64,000 nt of DNA. Origin: Kryptolebias marmoratus (Eukaryota > Chordata > Actinopteri > Cyprinodontiformes > Rivulidae). Shown here piece after piece: positions 52,811 through 64,000 of this stretch (positions are counted from its first letter, which is position 1; each line of letters starts with the position of its first letter). The notes below the pieces were generated by a model. It saw nothing but the letters and a program-made list of their open reading frames with translations, was not told the DNA's origin and ran no database searches. The stretch spans positions 11,682,230 to 11,746,229 of the forward strand of contig NC_051431.1 in the NCBI RefSeq assembly GCF_001649575.2. The letters run 5' to 3'. Both the position numbers and the translations under genes were made by a program.

Positions 52811-54596
52811 GTCTTAATTCTCAAGTAAAACGCATCAAGATGTCCCACCCACCTGCAGGTGATTCCAGCTTTGAGCTCCTCAGTGATACGATTCTTGTCC
52901 TTCGGTCTCGTTATTATGAAAAAAATAAAATAAAAAAAATAAAAAACAAACAAACAAACAAGCACTTACTTTTCGATGAAATGTAAAACCGTCCAGGCGA
53001 CGATTTGTGCAGCAAACGCAGCGCAATATGAAGGAGTTACAGTACTGCTGAGCGCAGAGGTTGAAATTAAATGCTTCCTTTGTTTATTATTGTGGCAGAA
53101 ATGTTAGCTAAAAAATGTGATGAGAAACTCTGGTGATTACGCAACCAGCTGATGACATGACCCCGTTTCTAAAAGATAAAACTCAAATTTCAAAAAGGTG
53201 CTGAGGGAGAAACAAGTTTTTGAAATTTTCAATAAAGATTTTTTTAAAATTAATTACTTCCTTAAGATGGCAGCGTTTTATTAATCAAAAGGTTCGACCA
53301 CTCCCATCAGGGCACATTTAGAACAGGATAATTCAAAAATAAATTTTACATTAAAAGGAAGAATTGGGAACATAATATAATAAATAACTAAACAAAACTT
53401 AAAAAAGGAAGAGTAGATGTTACAAACTGTATTGATTATTTCAGGGATTATGCTTTTTTTTGTTCATTAGCTTCAAGGCACTAAGATAATTGTCCGTAAG
53501 GTCCTGTTTAAATTTTAAAGGCGTAGAAAAGCGGCTCAGTCTTTCTCCATTTGGAGGTGTGGATAAATAAAATTTCCCCAGGATAATTAAGTTGTTTCCA
53601 ATTAGGTTAATTTTTCTGTCTTTCAAGTGAATACCAAATATAATAGTCTTTTTGTGAAGGGAGTTATTGAGAGTTTGGATGATGGCAAGTGCTGCAGATC
53701 CTCCCAAAAAGTCCCAGAATAAATACAACAGAAAAACAGATTATCAGTCGTTCCAATGTCCATCTCACAAAAACAATACCAAATCTCAACCTCAGCATTT
53801 CATTGGAAATATAGATGTTGTTTGTGACTTTAAAGTGAATTTCTTTTGTTTTGGGACTGACAGTTATAGTCTGATTTAGAGGATAATTGGAGAATTGAGT
53901 TTTCATTTCAACGCCTTGGAAAAAATGGATTTTGTTAAACTGAGCTGGCATGAATGTATTTGAACTTTTTTTTTCTTTAATTGATATAAACTGCAGGAAG
54001 CTCGGACACATATACGAGTTGGAGTGTTGGACTAACTTCCTGACAGCTTCCGGGATACTTTAAGTACTTTATTAAATTGGGATTGTGCGCAGTTAGAGTC
54101 GTACTTTAAGGTAAAAGTCACTGTGAGACAGCCCGTGTCCCTGATCGTCGCTCGAATGTGTCTTGGACCACGTCATGTCCGAAGCATGACGCGAAGACCA
54201 CGTTGCTTTTTGGCGCGTTTTTCTGGTGTCAGGAGGTCCTAAACAAAGAAGCACGCGGGAACAACTTTTCACAGTTTATATACGCTTGTTGGAGAGCTGG
54301 TCAAACAGAAGCCCAGCGAGATTAAAGCTAGCGAACAGTTTAAGTCTGCTAGCTGACGTAACTAAGTTAGAAGCTAGCATATTTGCATACTAGCTAGCTA
54401 GGCACTCAAGCACAGTTCGAGTCGGTTTTCTGACTAAAAACATGGATAACCGGAGAAAAAGGAGCAACAGAAGGAAAGGGGCAGTCTTTATTGACCATCC
54501 TGGAGGAGACAATTAGCTCCCGGTGACGGGACATCAGCGACCCGAGGCCTGACTTCCTCTGCTGCTCAACTCACCTCGTTTAATCACGTGCATCAT
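46143..54596 (-). CDS. rrm1: Ribonucleoside-diphosphate reductase large subunit (RRM1), 4 coding exons
   Basis: Minus-strand exons in transcript order: 54596-54575, 48704-46723, 46609-46421, 46337-46143. All junctions are GT..AG and phases match, giving about 795 aa (human RRM1 792). The enzyme reduces ribonucleoside diphosphates to deoxyribonucleotides in the cytosol as a complex with the R2 or p53R2 subunit. Visible residues, human numbering: N-terminal ATP cone (about 1-90, allosteric activity site), radical-path Cys218 in QLSSCFLL, active-site Asn427-x-Cys429-x-Glu431 in IKCSNLCTE, Cys444 in AVCNLAS, Tyr737-Tyr738 in GMYYLRT, and the C-terminal redox pair in ECLSCGS. All key residues are present, so the gene looks functional. 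The oddity is that one 1982-bp exon encodes 660 complete codons uninterrupted, whereas mammalian RRM1 is cut into many exons. The 3' end converges on sipa1l3 and the 5' end diverges from qpctl. Confidence 0.96.
46723..48704 (-). CDS. rrm1: rrm1 giant internal exon
   Basis: The acceptor is TTTCTCTCTTTCAG just before 48704 (minus reading) and the donor is CAG/GTGACG at 46723-46722. The exon opens with the last two bases of the Asp7 codon and runs [17 protein letters not shown] to NNGSIQ. It holds the end of the ATP cone and nearly the whole ten-stranded catalytic barrel with no intron. Confidence 0.95.
49740..51010 (+). mobile_element. Decayed THAP-domain DNA transposon (P-element/THAP9-like), internally deleted
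   Basis: The ends carry an inverted repeat: CCGCCATATTGGGTGTGGCA near 49752-49771 and its reverse complement TGCCACATCCAATATGGCGG near 50982-51001. Inside, near 50040-50150, one frame reads [11 protein letters not shown], stop, [10 protein letters not shown], and then a stop replacing Cys before RERF, which is the core of a THAP zinc finger with disabling changes. Near 50204-50345 an ORF reads [20 protein letters not shown], resembling the C-terminal part of THAP9/P-type transposases. The middle of the transposase is missing. Family assignment is inferred. Confidence 0.5.
51381..51462. repeat. Perfect 35-bp inverted repeat with 12-nt loop
   Basis: Arms 51381-51415 and 51428-51462 are exact reverse complements. 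Each strand of the hairpin carries CAGGTAAGT, a perfect 5' splice-site consensus. Confidence 0.95.
52254..52421. repeat. (AT)n array inside a 30+-bp inverted repeat
   Basis: An (AT)n run of about 85 bp (52298-52376, with TG and CA borders) is bracketed by CCAAAACCTTAAATGATCAA and, on the right, its exact reverse complement. The arms continue into (TG)n/(CA)n, so the entire 168 bp can fold on itself. Confidence 0.9.
52774..52810. repeat. (AAT)n microsatellite
   Basis: About twelve ATA/AAT units in rrm1 intron 1. Confidence 0.95.
53440..54011 (-). mobile_element. L1-like LINE ORF2 C-terminal fragment
   Basis: On the minus strand the pieces read [29 protein letters not shown], then after a frameshift a Cys-x2-Cys-like, His/Phe-rich patch, and later [17 protein letters not shown] and [20 protein letters not shown]. 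This order is that of the C-terminal end of fish L1-type ORF2. It is broken by at least two frame changes and truncated at its 5' side. Confidence 0.6.
54575..54596 (-). CDS. rrm1: rrm1 first coding exon (22 nt)
   Basis: On the minus strand two in-frame ATGs in tandem (54596 and 54593) precede CAC GTG ATT AAA CGA G and a GTGAGT donor at 54574. This supplies M-HVIKR plus the first base of Asp7, exactly the vertebrate RRM1 N-terminus missing from the big exon. The first ATG has A at -3, so I extend the CDS to it; the second is the family-consensus Met. Confidence 0.88.
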
Positions 54597-54699
54597 GCTG
54601 AAGTGTGATGGTTCCCGTCCGTAGAGATGACAGCAGATGAAAGTTTTCAAAGTATGCAAAACGATCACAAGCTCCCCCCGCGTTCCGGCGATGAACCCG

Positions 54700-54845
54700 A
54701 GAGGTTCGCGCTCGTTTCCTTTTTATACCGAAGGAAATGATGGACGTGGGATTTTGGACCAATCAGCGGTAAGAAGGCGGGGCTTTAATTCCTGTGGACC
54801 AATCACAGCGGAGAGTTTCATGTTTCCTGCTTTCATTTGGCGGGC
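54700..54845 (-). promoter_or_regulatory. rrm1: rrm1 promoter: TATA-like box, two CCAAT boxes, E2F-like site
   Basis: Reading toward rrm1 on the minus strand there is TATAAAAAG at 54727-54719, about 125 bp before the ATG. Upstream are two CCAAT boxes visible on the + strand at 54759-54763 and 54799-54803, both inside a repeated TGGACCAATCA context spaced 40 bp apart, and TTTGGCGGG at 54836-54844. Tandem NF-Y sites plus an E2F-like site are usual in S-phase genes. Function is inferred from motifs only. Confidence 0.55.
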
Positions 54846-54954
54846 ATGTCAAAAATGTTACAAAAGACTTTTTGTTATTGTTGTGTTCCGTACGAACAAG
54901 ATGATTCAGTTTTAACATGTAAGAACGTGTAAAAACTGACTTCCCTATAAAACG

Positions 54955-55101
<147 letters not shown>

Positions 55102-55179
55102 GAGGTATAACAAACACAATTACTCATAAATTACAAGTAACTACAGAACTATACATTGCCAAGTGAAAAAGAAAGTTCA

Positions 55180-55940
55180 CCTCACATTTGACCTTTGAAT
55201 ACTGAAGTATACAGAAGAGTTCATGGTTGACACAGCGGCAACTAGAAGTCTTTTACAAAACAAGCCCAAATCATCATCCCTCTACTACCATGCTTGACAG
55301 TTGGTATGAAAGTGTTTGGCTGATATGCAGTTTTTTTTTTTTTTTTTTTTTTTTTTGCTAAACATGGCACTGTACATCATGGCCAAACATCTCGGGGCAT
55401 TTTTACAGACGTCCCGTGGAAGTCGTGCTGCCATATTCTTTTCAGAGAGGAGTTGTTTTCTCCTGGCAGCATTTACAAACAAGCCACACCATTCCTGTCT
55501 TTGTACAGACATGAAATTTTTTCCCTTTAACTTGTTAACTGAGGCCTGTAGAGTCTAAGATTGAGCTTTAGTTTGTTTTTTGGGATCTCTTCGAGCATTG
55601 CACCGCCTGACATTGGGGCGAATTTGGTAGGATGTCCACACCTGGGACAATTAGCAACTGTCTTTGATTTCCTTTTGTGAATAGTCTTTCTCACTATAGA
55701 ATGGTGAACTCTAAAGTGTTTGGAAATTACCTTTAATCCTTCATAGAATGAAGGGCAGGAGCAGTTCTCTAAGGTCAATGCTGATGTCTTTCCATCTCTG
55801 CATTGTGTTATCAAACACACCTTTATGCTCCAAAGCAGCAATTTGCCCAAACTCTTGCTTTTACAGAGGTGGTCACACTTCTTGATGGTTTGTTATAAGG
55901 CATATATGATTATCAGCACCTGGCTGATACTTTCTCTCCA
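55180..55940 (-). mobile_element. Tc1-like transposon, truncated and internally deleted
   Basis: On the minus strand an ORF of 107 codons (55850-55527) shows the Tc1 N-terminal helix-turn-helix: VISKHFRVHHSIVRKTIHKR followed by KSKTVANCPRCGHPTKF. Further on are degenerate pieces of the catalytic domain (ends near PTVKHG-type and TMNSSVY-type positions), with a poly-A run (55331-55356 as T) in between. Large internal parts and the 3' end are missing, so it is inactive. A frame with GGAMLEEIPKN is retained by chance or young age. Confidence 0.75.
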
Positions 55941-56559
55941 ACAATCAGTAGAAGTTTTTACATATGGGTCTTCCATTTTGTTTTTGTTTAATAAATAATG
56001 GTGGAAATTGTTATGTGTGGGAGTTGTTTTGTTTCAGTTGAAGTTAGACTTTAACAATTATAGAATCTAGTAAAGATCAGATCATTTTAAAAATTATTTC
56101 CTGATACATAAAACCCTAAAATTAAAAGAGGGTGAACTACATTTCATTGTCCTGTAGGTTTGGTGTAGTTCTCCTCCCGATCGCTGGGTGGCGACAACGC
56201 GACGCTCCGCTGATTTACAGCCACTTTAGTCAGCCAAAAAGAAGTAGCGCCACATGAGCGTAGATCACTGGGGCTGTCCTGTGATGAGAATAAATTTAAT
56301 TATGACATTTTTGCCTAAATTACTGGAGCAAGACCATGTGACAGGCGTTTCTCTTTTCCGCTGACGTAGCTCACTATAAGGAAAGCAGCGTCACTGCAGA
56401 AGCTGCTGACAGAAGAATGAGCCCGCTTCTTGTGGTCTGTGTTGGATTTTATTGAAAAAGTCGGCCATGTCCTCGGAGACTTGTCCCGCGGGAGACGTGC
56501 TCGAGAGTCGGACACCAAACGGGCAGATGTTCATTGGCTGAAAATGGATCGATACGGGC
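55941..56559. other. Upstream region of qpctl
   Basis: No ORF of note. It contains CATGTGAC (56335-56342, E-box/USF-like) and TGACGTAG; it is likely distal promoter DNA. Confidence 0.4.
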
Positions 56560-56724
56560 AGATGCCGCCGCGCAGGTTCCCCTCGGCTCCGCTGCTTCCT
56601 GTGTGAGTTTCCCTCCCCTGCGACGGAGCCTGCGCTTCTTCTTCTTCTGGGACACGTAGCTCTGTTTCACCAGGACCGGCGGAGCGGAAAGTCCGGCGGA
56701 GAGAGACTCGGCTCCACCGCGGCC

Positions 56725-60949
<4,225 letters not shown>

Positions 60950-61575
60950 GTGGGGGACAAAACGAAACGGCTGAGGTGGACGTGACGAGAACCTCTGGTG
61001 AAACTAAAGACTTGTCTCCTGCTGGGTTATCCTCAGTCTGGAGAGGAGAACGAATCAGACACTCAGGAGCTGCTGGTAATGTGAATAAAAAAACTAAGTT
61101 TGTTTTGGTTCGGTGGGAAAAAACCTCAAGTAGCCTTAATGATTATTTACCCTGTTAACATGTTGAAGATGCACTTTATCTTCTTACAGAAAGACCCGGC
61201 TGAGCTGTGGTGCCAGGCACACCGTCATATTTAACATAAGAGCTAAACAGATTGTTCCTTTACACTATGGTTGACGTCTACTGTGAATGACTTTATTTCT
61301 TCCTCTTCAGCATTTGAGATGCGTTACATACGGATGTAATCACCAGCATAGTCTCCTGAACAAACTGAATATTCTGGTTTGTTTCAAAACTCATCGTGTC
61401 GTGTGTGAGTGTGTGTGAATAGATCATCTGCAGAGCTTTCCAAATTTAATCTGGCGACATGTTTTGGGTTTGTCTTGTTGGTGTTGAGTGTAAGTCCCCT
61501 TACTGTCTGATAAATCATGTTTTGCCTTTTGATTACAGTGAAATAAAAACAAGCAGGATGTGTCAATAAAGCAGC
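60950..61575 (+). other. qpctl: 3' UTR of qpctl and overlap zone with the six gene
   Basis: About 0.6 kb between the two convergent stop codons with two AATAAA signals for qpctl at its end. TTTATT at 61292-61297 could serve as a minus-strand poly(A) signal for the six gene, which would make the transcripts overlap antisense. Confidence 0.55.
61542..61570 (+). terminator. qpctl: Two polyadenylation signals of qpctl
   Basis: AATAAA occurs at 61542-61547 and 61565-61570, about 0.6 kb past the qpctl stop. The second ends 6 bp before the minus-strand stop codon of the neighbouring six gene (61576-61578), so the transcripts of the two genes abut or overlap. Confidence 0.65.
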
Positions 61576-61741
61576 CTAATGGCCTCCGCACATGTGCTGT
61601 AGGGGAAGCAGAGGGTGACGGAGGGGTGGAGGTGTCCGGTGGTGGTGGTGGTGGGAAGGTGGGCTGCCAGGAGGAGAGCCTTCGTTGTCAGAGGACAGGT
61701 AGATCTCACCTGAAGGTCCTCCACTGAGTGAAGTTTGGAAA
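61576..61741 (-). CDS. six9: Tail exon of the six gene, with alternative ending
   Basis: A pyrimidine-rich acceptor (TCTTCTTTTGCTCCAG) precedes 61741. Its phase (first base completing AG/T as Ser) fits the donor CAG/GTCAGC at 62299-62298 exactly and yields [26 protein letters not shown], five His and a TAG stop. The donor has C at +3, which is weak. If it is not used, exon 2 reads on for 18 codons to a TAA at 62241-62243. Confidence 0.6.
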
Positions 61742-63977
61742 CTGGAGCAAAAGAAGAGACAGATCTTATGATCCGCTTCAACCACAAGATGGCGCTGTTG
61801 CATCGGTTCAAAGGGTTAAAAGGGTCGAAATGCCACAATTTTAGAGCTGAGAAACTATTCAGTTGTACAATTATTACCATACGACTTGGTGAAATAGAAA
61901 ACAGCATCAAGAAAATCTTATTTTTAAAAAAATGTACAAGCTAAAACGCGCACTAATAAACTGCTAGCGTGAAGGAACTATTTTTACACTGATTTGTTTT
62001 TATTTTTTATCTGAGCTAGTTCTGCTGGCTCGCACTATGACCTCACATTTATTTTTATTTTATTATAATTTTAGCCATGGCTTGCGGTCAAATGTTTTTG
62101 TCTTTTCGTGTAATAAAAGTTAAAAGTGCCGTTTGAAAGTGATCCTCCCGGTTAGGCTGATCACTTGTATCCCTCCGCGTCCAGTCTCTCCCGAGTTAAC
62201 GTTCGTCACTGTTATTATACAATAACGCAAAATAACGGCGTTAAATTCTTGAGATACTTAAGTTGTCAAAGCAGACGACCTGCTGTGTCGTAGCTGACCT
62301 GGTGATGTCCGTGTTTCGGTCTCTCTGCCGGCGGTTCTTGAACCAGTTGCTGACCTGGGTGGACGTGAGGCCGGTGGCCGCTGCGAGCTCCCGCTTCTCC
62401 CGGGTCGACGGATAAGGTTTCCGGTGGTACCACTCTCTCAACATGATCCGAGATTTCTCCTGTTTTTGTAGAGGTTTTGACAGCATAAAAAAGTGACATT
62501 TGTGGAAAAAACGTTCGATCGAAGAAACAAACCAGGGATTTCCCCAAAACTCAATTTTTAACGTGTTCTTAAAAAAATAGGTCCTTGAAGGCATAAGGGA
62601 TATTGCTCACATTTGTCCTTTTTTTGTTATTAGTGTCTACTTTGCAGTCCCTTTTTCAACCACAAGTCCTGCAAGATGTGCAACTATTGTTGCTCAGGTA
62701 ATCTTGCAGAAAAAAAAGTAATATGCACGATTAAAACAAGCACCCCGAGTTTCAACAGAGTTAGGACGTTGTGTAAAGTGTAAATAAAACCAGAATACAA
62801 TGATGTGCAAATCTCACAAACCCATATTTTATTCTTAGTGGTACATTATAAACCTATCAGGTGTTTAAACTAAGACAAATGCATCTTTCTAAGGATAAAC
62901 ATAAGGTAGTTTTGAATTTGATGGCAGCAATACATCTACAAAAATAAAGCTGTAAAAGTTATGGGTATGAATAAAAAGCTGGAGGAGCATTTTTCAACTA
63001 ATTAGGTTAAGTGGCAACAGGTCTGTTAGAGCAATGATTCCCAAAGTTGGGGTCGGGACCCCAATGTGGGTCACTCAACACCAAGTAGGGGTCCTTAGGT
63101 AATCTCCAGACATCAACTTACAATAAAAAAAACTTTGGTTTTAATGCTATGTTTGCACCATAATCGTTACAAAAACTTGAAATACAAGTCCACAAATTGA
63201 TTAAAAAATAGCATAATGGATGTTAGGACTGTTTGTGTTGTCATTATGTCCTTATTTAATAAAGTCATTGGCATTTTTGGATGTTTAAATGGCCAACAGA
63301 TGGGGTCACACACCTTTGTCACTACTATTTTATGGGTCGGAAGCTGAAAAGTTTGGGACTGGGTATATAAAAAGCATTTTAGGGAGGCTGAATCTATTCG
63401 AAGTAAAGATAAGCAGGAGTTGACCAGTCTGCAGATAGTGGAGCAGTAGTGGATATGTTTTTATGTAAAACCTGAGCCTTCAAAGTTCATAGATGTCAGA
63501 CAAACATGACAAGTGTCTGGACCATTTATAGGAAGATCATTATTTGAATGAATACTTGAGCTAAACGACGACCGGCAGAGTTTGTACCTTGAAGCAGTAA
63601 CTGGTCTCTTCTCCATCCCAGATGGTGTGCGGTAAAGGAAACTTTCTCCTGACGCGATACTTCCCCACAGCTCCCAGGGGCCGACCCCTCTGCCCCTCAG
63701 CCTCGGCGTAGTGGGCTCTCAGCCAGAGCTGCTGCAGGAACGGGTGGCTGCGCGAGGAGAAGGGGAAGCCCTCCAGCAGGGCGTAGAGGTCCGAGAAGCG
63801 GCCCTGGTGGAAGGCCACTGCAGCTTTGGCCTTCAGCACGCTCTCTAGCTCCCCGAGGCATGCCGGGGAGGAGGAAGAGGGTGGAAGAGTGGAGAGGAAG
63901 CTGGAGAGTCGGTCCATGTATCCGCCTTGCAGAAGGACCTCGCACACACAGATGACCTGCTCTGCGGTGAAGAGCAT
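61576..63977 (-). CDS. six9: SIX-family homeobox transcription factor, Six1/2 class (probable six9)
   Basis: Minus-strand exons in transcript order: 63977-63588, 62459-62299, 61741-61576; 717 nt, 238 aa. Exon 1 encodes the SIX domain from [18 protein letters not shown] to [11 protein letters not shown] and the start of the homeodomain ([12 protein letters not shown]). Exon 2 completes the homeodomain: [16 protein letters not shown], the [12 protein letters not shown] helix and recognition helix [14 protein letters not shown]. The short tail (NTDIT, then a Ser/Pro/His-rich exon 3 ending HMCGGH) lacks the long activation domain of Six4/5. Diagnostic residues [15 protein letters not shown] and SYCFKEKSR are those of Six1/2, not Six4/5 (VDKYRLR, VYCFKE). 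Next to qpctl, as SIX5 is in human, a Six1/2-class member fits six9, the third-cluster relative absent from mammals. SIX proteins bind DNA and usually work with Eya cofactors. Exon 1 is preceded by an acceptor-like tract (CTTCTTCTCCGACAG), so coding or UTR sequence could extend beyond the window. Confidence 0.78.
61742..62298 (-). other. six9: Intron 2 of the six gene
   Basis: 557 bp, AT-rich in its middle. It includes 18 codons of possible read-through coding sequence at its 5' end. No repeat was recognised. Confidence 0.55.
62752..63440. mobile_element. Teleost DNA-transposon-derived repeat, split by an insertion
   Basis: The left part 62752-63031 (from ACAGAGTTAGGACGTTGTGT through GGCAACAGGTCTGTTAGAG) and the right part 63362-63440 (TATAAAAAGCATTTTAGGGA and following) match, from memory, the two ends of one common fish interspersed repeat that normally continues without a break. 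No coding capacity was seen. Confidence 0.6.
63032..63361. mobile_element. hAT-like short element inserted in the repeat above
   Basis: About 330 bp. Its left end (CAATGATTCCCAAAGTT, then GGGGTCGGGACCCC) and the reverse complement of its right end (CAGTCCCAAACTTTT) form imperfect terminal inverted repeats like the CAGTGGTTCCCAAACTT ends of hAT elements. No transposase ORF and no clear 8-bp target duplication were seen, so it is a non-autonomous copy. Confidence 0.55.
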
Positions 63978-64000
63978 CGCTGTCGGAGAAGAAGGGAGGT

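Larger units (their letters stand above)
48705..54574 (-). other. rrm1: rrm1 intron 1, repeat-filled
   Basis: This 5.87-kb intron separates the tiny first coding exon from the giant exon. It contains, in + order, a decayed THAP-type DNA transposon, a perfect 35-bp fold-back, an (AT)n array inside another fold-back, an (AAT)n array and an L1-like fragment. No conserved exon was seen inside. Confidence 0.85.
62460..63587 (-). other. six9: Intron 1 of the six gene, with nested transposons
   Basis: The 1128-bp intron between the SIX-domain exon and the homeodomain exon. About 60% of it is a teleost repeat interrupted by a second inserted element (separate entries). Confidence 0.8.

Noticed and set aside
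61563..61910. 115-codon minus-strand frame overlapping the six tail exon
   Set aside because: The +1-shifted frame with the splice acceptor at 61741 fits the phase of the six exon 2 donor and gives a sensible tail; this one has no start or partner.
61576..63977. Calling the homeobox gene six5 from its position near qpctl
   Set aside because: Diagnostic residues ([21 protein letters not shown]) and the short tail are of the Six1/2 class, not Six4/5.

Overview
The window is a vertebrate nuclear segment, almost certainly from a teleost fish. The genes are split into many short exons with GT..AG introns, the proteins match vertebrate families closely, introns are compact, and the intergenic DNA carries typical fish repeats (Tc1-like, RTE/L1-like, hAT-like, (GATA)n, (AT)n). 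Four protein genes can be read exon by exon. All four are frame-consistent and look functional.

Layout. 1-20469: no gene that I can support; AT-rich DNA with an RTE-like LINE tail, fold-back structures and a 764-bp terminal-inverted-repeat element just upstream of sipa1l3. 20470-45200: sipa1l3 on the + strand, 22 coding exons, 1753 aa, with RapGAP, PDZ and C-terminal coiled-coil regions. 45980-54700: rrm1 on the - strand, the ribonucleotide reductase large subunit of about 795 aa. It has a 22-nt first coding exon, a 5.9-kb repeat-filled intron, one 1982-bp exon holding 83% of the protein, and two short exons. 54700-56700: divergent promoter region with a (GATA)n array and a Tc1-like fragment. 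56725-60949: qpctl on the + strand, 7 exons, 397 aa, a Golgi-type glutaminyl cyclotransferase. 61576-63977: a SIX-family homeobox gene on the - strand that is of the Six1/2 class, not Six4/5; I call it six9.

Orientation alternates: sipa1l3 and rrm1 converge, rrm1 and qpctl diverge, and qpctl and the six gene converge with abutting or overlapping 3' ends. The genes do not form a pathway: a Rap GTPase-activating scaffold, a dNTP synthesis enzyme, a pyroglutamate-forming enzyme and a transcription factor. The neighbourhood is reminiscent of human 19q13, where SIPA1L3, QPCTL and SIX5 lie. That supports a Six1/2-type relative of the third vertebrate SIX cluster (six9) here.

No novel multi-gene system was found. 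The most notable items are the six9 candidate with an extra tail intron, the almost intronless rrm1 body, the unidentified inverted-repeat element at 18908-19671, a decayed THAP-type transposon plus two near-perfect fold-backs in rrm1 intron 1, and a dispersed repeat family with four copies in 64 kb.
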